From Amycolatopsis jiangsuensis (GTDB lineage Bacteria > Actinomycetota > Actinomycetes > Mycobacteriales > Pseudonocardiaceae): 64,000 bases of DNA. Positions 61,915 through 64,000 of this stretch are shown here, piece by piece. The stretch lies in the NCBI RefSeq assembly GCF_014204865.1, contig NZ_JACHMG010000001.1, forward strand, positions 3,560,501-3,624,500. Direction: 5' to 3'. The translations under genes were made by a program, and so were the position numbers. How positions within the stretch are numbered: the first letter of the stretch is position 1; every line of letters starts with the position of its first letter. Under the pieces are notes generated by a model. It ran no database searches, had not been told where the DNA came from, and saw only the letters and a program-made list of their open reading frames with translations.

Positions 61915-64000
61915 TCAGGCGCGATGCCGGTAGGGCCGGGCGTTGCCGGTCTCGGAGTCGTACTTGGTGATGTCCGTGATCCCGTTGTCCCGCAGCCGCG
62001 GGTACTCGATGGTGTCCCACACGTTGCCTTCGCGGCGGTGGGAATAGATGTCGTCCGGGCCGCTCTCTTTGGAGGACAGGTCGATGCGTGAATGCGCGTC
62101 GGGCCTGCCGGGGAACACGACATGGGCGCTTCCCGGGCTGTTGTTGGCCCACCGCTCCGAGACGTACTTCCACTTCTCCTCGACGAGCGCTTTCCTCGGG
62201 TCGTTGGGATCGTTGACCCAGCCGGGCATTTTGATCTTGTTGTCGTACAACGTGCCTTCGAGGGTGTTGCCGCCGTGCTGCCTCGCGATCTGGGTGGCCC
62301 GGTCCTGCAGCGGGCCGAGATACGGGTCGCTGGTGTCGCCGGGAGCCCGCCGCCGGTCGAGGAAGCCACCGGACCAGAAGAAGTGCTTGTCCGCCTTCAG
62401 CATTTCGTCGAGCTGGGGTTTGAACCGCTCGAACTCCTCCTTCGTCATGCTGTCCACGTCGTGCCGGAAGTCGGTGCGCTCCCGGAACTCCCTACGTCGC
62501 GGCGGTGGTCCCGGAAGGGAACGCGTCCCGCCCTGCGGACCGGTGGCACCACAGGTGCCCACGAGCCCGAGCGGATCACCGACGAGCAGCGGCTGGTCGA
62601 CATAGCCGACCGGGTTGGGCGCGGCCGCGAGGCCGATCGGATCCTGGCTGAGGTAGCGCGTGGTCTGCGGGTCGTAGTACCGGTACACGTTGTAGTGCAG
62701 CCCGGTCTCCTCGTCACGGTGCTGACCGGGAAACGCCAGCGGGATCGCCGCGGAGTCGGCGCCGGGCAGCGGCGCGCCCCAGAAGCTGCTGCGGTCCTGC
62801 CACACCAGCGCGCCGTGCTCGTCCAGCAGCTCGGTCGGCTTTCCGGCCGGTGAGGTGATCACCGCACGGAACCGGGCGGGAGAACCGGGACCCGCGGTCT
62901 CGACCTGGACGACCGGGCGATCGTCGTCGTAGAGGTGCTCCCACGTGAGGATCCGGTAGGAGTTGTCCGCGGGCCGGTACTCGACTCGTTCGACGAGGGT
63001 CATCTCGTTCCACAGGAACCGGAAGTCGTCGGTGAGTTCGGCCTCGCCGCCTTCCCCGGCGGCGAAGCGGCGCTTCGCGAAGCGCCGTCCGAGCGGGTCG
63101 TAGTGGTAGGTCCAGAGCGCGCCGTCGGGGGTGACCGCGGAGCGGAGACGGTCGAGGTGGTCCCACGCGTAGGTGCAGGACGGCCCGCCCTGCCGGCTGG
63201 TGTCGTACCGTCCGGTGACCCGGCCCTGCGCGTCGGCGCTGTAGTAGGTGTCGCCGGCGGAGACGATCCAGTTGCCCGCGTACGTCCGCGGCCCCGGCAA
63301 CGACGGCGTCACCGCCGAGGTCATGGTGCCCGCCGCGTCGTAGGTGAACTGTTCGACGCCGGCCGGCCCGCGCGCCTCGCTGACGCGGCCGGCGTTGTCG
63401 AACGAGAGCTGCCACGGCCGGATCGCGTCGCCGACCGCGGCGAGCCTGCCGTCCGGGCGGTAACTGTAGGTGCGCAGGCCGACGCCCGCGACGTCCTCCT
63501 CGGCGAGCCGGTCCTCCGCGTCGAACCGCCGCTGGAGCACCACGGTTCCGTCGACGCTGCGCGTGCTCTCCCGTTCCACGTCGTCGTAGGCGAATTCGAC
63601 GTCGTGACCGGCGATCCGCAGCGACCGCGGCAGCCCCGACTCGCCGAACCGCCACTCACTGTCCACACCGGACGAGGTCCGGCGGACGAGCTTCTCGCCG
63701 TCGTGACGCCAGCACACCCCGATCCCGTTGATCGTGTCGGTGATGACCCGGTCGCTGCCGTCACGGACGATCTCGACCCGCGATTCGGTGTTCTCGGCGA
63801 CCGTCAACCTGCCGAGCGCGTCGTACTCGTAGAGCGTGAGGTCGTCCGGGGTGCGCCGCACCACCACGTTGCCGTGGACGTCGTAGTCGTACTCGGTCGG
63901 AACACCCATGCCGTTGGTCATCCGGCGCAGCTGACCCGCCGCGTCGTAGGTGTAGGCGAGCCTGCGGCCGTCGTAGTCGATCTCCTCGACGAGCCTGCCG
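61915..64000 (-). CDS. Rhs/YD-repeat protein C-terminal part with ADP-ribosyl-cyclase-like toxin tip (cut by window edge)
   Basis: The 695 visible residues hold many YD repeats (YDYDVHGNVVVRR, YEYDALGRLTV) ending in the Rhs core motif ETGLHYNVYRYYDPQTTRYL, DPIGLAAAPN. About 210 variable residues follow: KHFFWSGGFLDRR, then GGNTLEGTLYDNK, EKWKYVSERWANN, AHVVFPG and NVWDTIEYPRLRDNG. The WSG, TLE, W-x2-VS-x2-W/F and final helix order match the ADP-ribosyl cyclase/NADase (CD38-like) fold. Rhs C-terminal tips are contact-delivered toxins. No immunity gene follows: the convergent ATPase is 13 bases away. The N-terminus, including any secretion signal, lies outside the window. Confidence 0.85.
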   Translation of the reverse strand, partial: GRLVEEIDYDGRRLAYTYDAAGQLRRMTNGMGVPTEYDYDVHGNVVVRRTPDDLTLYEYDALGRLTVAENTESRVEIVRDGSDRVITDTINGIGVCWRHDGEKLVRRTSSGVDSEWRFGESGLPRSLRIAGHDVEFAYDDVERESTRSVDGTVVLQRRFDAEDRLAEEDVAGVGLRTYSYRPDGRLAAVGDAIRPWQLSFDNAGRVSEARGPAGVEQFTYDAAGTMTSAVTPSLPGPRTYAGNWIVSAGDTYYSADAQGRVTGRYDTSRQGGPSCTYAWDHLDRLRSAVTPDGALWTYHYDPLGRRFAKRRFAAGEGGEAELTDDFRFLWNEMTLVERVEYRPADNSYRILTWEHLYDDDRPVVQVETAGPGSPARFRAVITSPAGKPTELLDEHGALVWQDRSSFWGAPLPGADSAAIPLAFPGQHRDEETGLHYNVYRYYDPQTTRYLSQDPIGLAAAPNPVGYVDQPLLVGDPLGLVGTCGATGPQGGTRSLPGPPPRRREFRERTDFRHDVDSMTKEEFERFKPQLDEMLKADKHFFWSGGFLDRRRAPGDTSDPYLGPLQDRATQIARQHGGNTLEGTLYDNKIKMPGWVNDPNDPRKALVEEKWKYVSERWANNSPGSAHVVFPGRPDAHSRIDLSSKESGPDDIYSHRREGNVWDTIEYPRLRDNGITDITKYDSETGNARPYRHRA

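Overview
The window is high-GC, densely packed bacterial DNA with many GTG starts, 1-4 base stop/start overlaps and long antisense open frames. The gene families point to an actinomycete, and the iniBAC-like locus, Rhs-type toxin, MocR/TetR/DeoR regulators and SCP-x thiolase cluster suggest Pseudonocardiales, perhaps Amycolatopsis. That placement is inference, because there is no rRNA or marker gene in view.

Layout, left to right. 1-2.3 kb holds a DesK/DesR-like two-component system and a YczE-type membrane protein, divergent from a MocR regulator (2.3-3.7 kb). 3.7-5.3 kb is a TetR/NmrA divergent pair with two matching palindromic operators 42 bp apart. 5.3-7.5 kb is an acyl-CoA ligase/TetR operon under a perfect palindrome. 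7.5-17.1 kb is the most distinctive block: an iniB-iniA-iniC-like envelope-stress operon (a repetitive IniB-like protein and two dynamin-like GTPases), divergent from an Hsp70-like membrane protein and a very large MalT/IniR-like LuxR regulator. 17.1-20.4 kb has a molybdopterin oxidoreductase/FAD reductase pair, a pentapeptide-repeat protein and a possible LmeA-like protein.

20.4-26.5 kb is a decaying tract next to a tRNA-Ala(GGC) gene. It contains a LysR/SDR pair with a T-N11-A box, the tail of a lost SDR, a doubly frameshifted quinone oxidoreductase, an RpiR fragment, an IS3 remnant and an intact IS3-family element. 27.1-32.7 kb has a beta-helix protein, a response-regulator/thioredoxin-reductase-like fusion coupled to a cyclic-nucleotide-type sensor kinase, and an ArsR-AHSA1-DHFR-like operon (to 33.5 kb). 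At 33.9-35.9 kb an esterase gene is split by a complete 1,292-bp IS3-family element with a 3-bp target duplication; removing the element rejoins the reading frame.

36-45 kb holds a TetR gene and an XRE-cupin regulator divergent from a serine hydrolase-MFS-amidohydrolase-M19 dipeptidase-DadA-RidA operon, which reads as breakdown of peptide-like compounds containing D-residues. 45-51.7 kb has a small secreted protein, a quinone oxidoreductase, and a TetR-controlled six-gene operon (alpha/beta hydrolase, HD protein, amine oxidase, small membrane protein, two SnoaL-like proteins). 51.7-54.6 kb is a beta-oxidation-type cluster (thiolase, two MaoC-fold proteins, SDR). 54.8-60.2 kb is a four-carbon sugar-acid locus (DeoR, class II aldolase-like, OtnK-type kinase, SAF-domain dehydrogenase, GntP permease). 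60.2-61.9 kb is an ABC-class ATPase, and the right edge is the C-terminal part of an Rhs protein whose tip resembles an ADP-ribosyl cyclase/NADase toxin.
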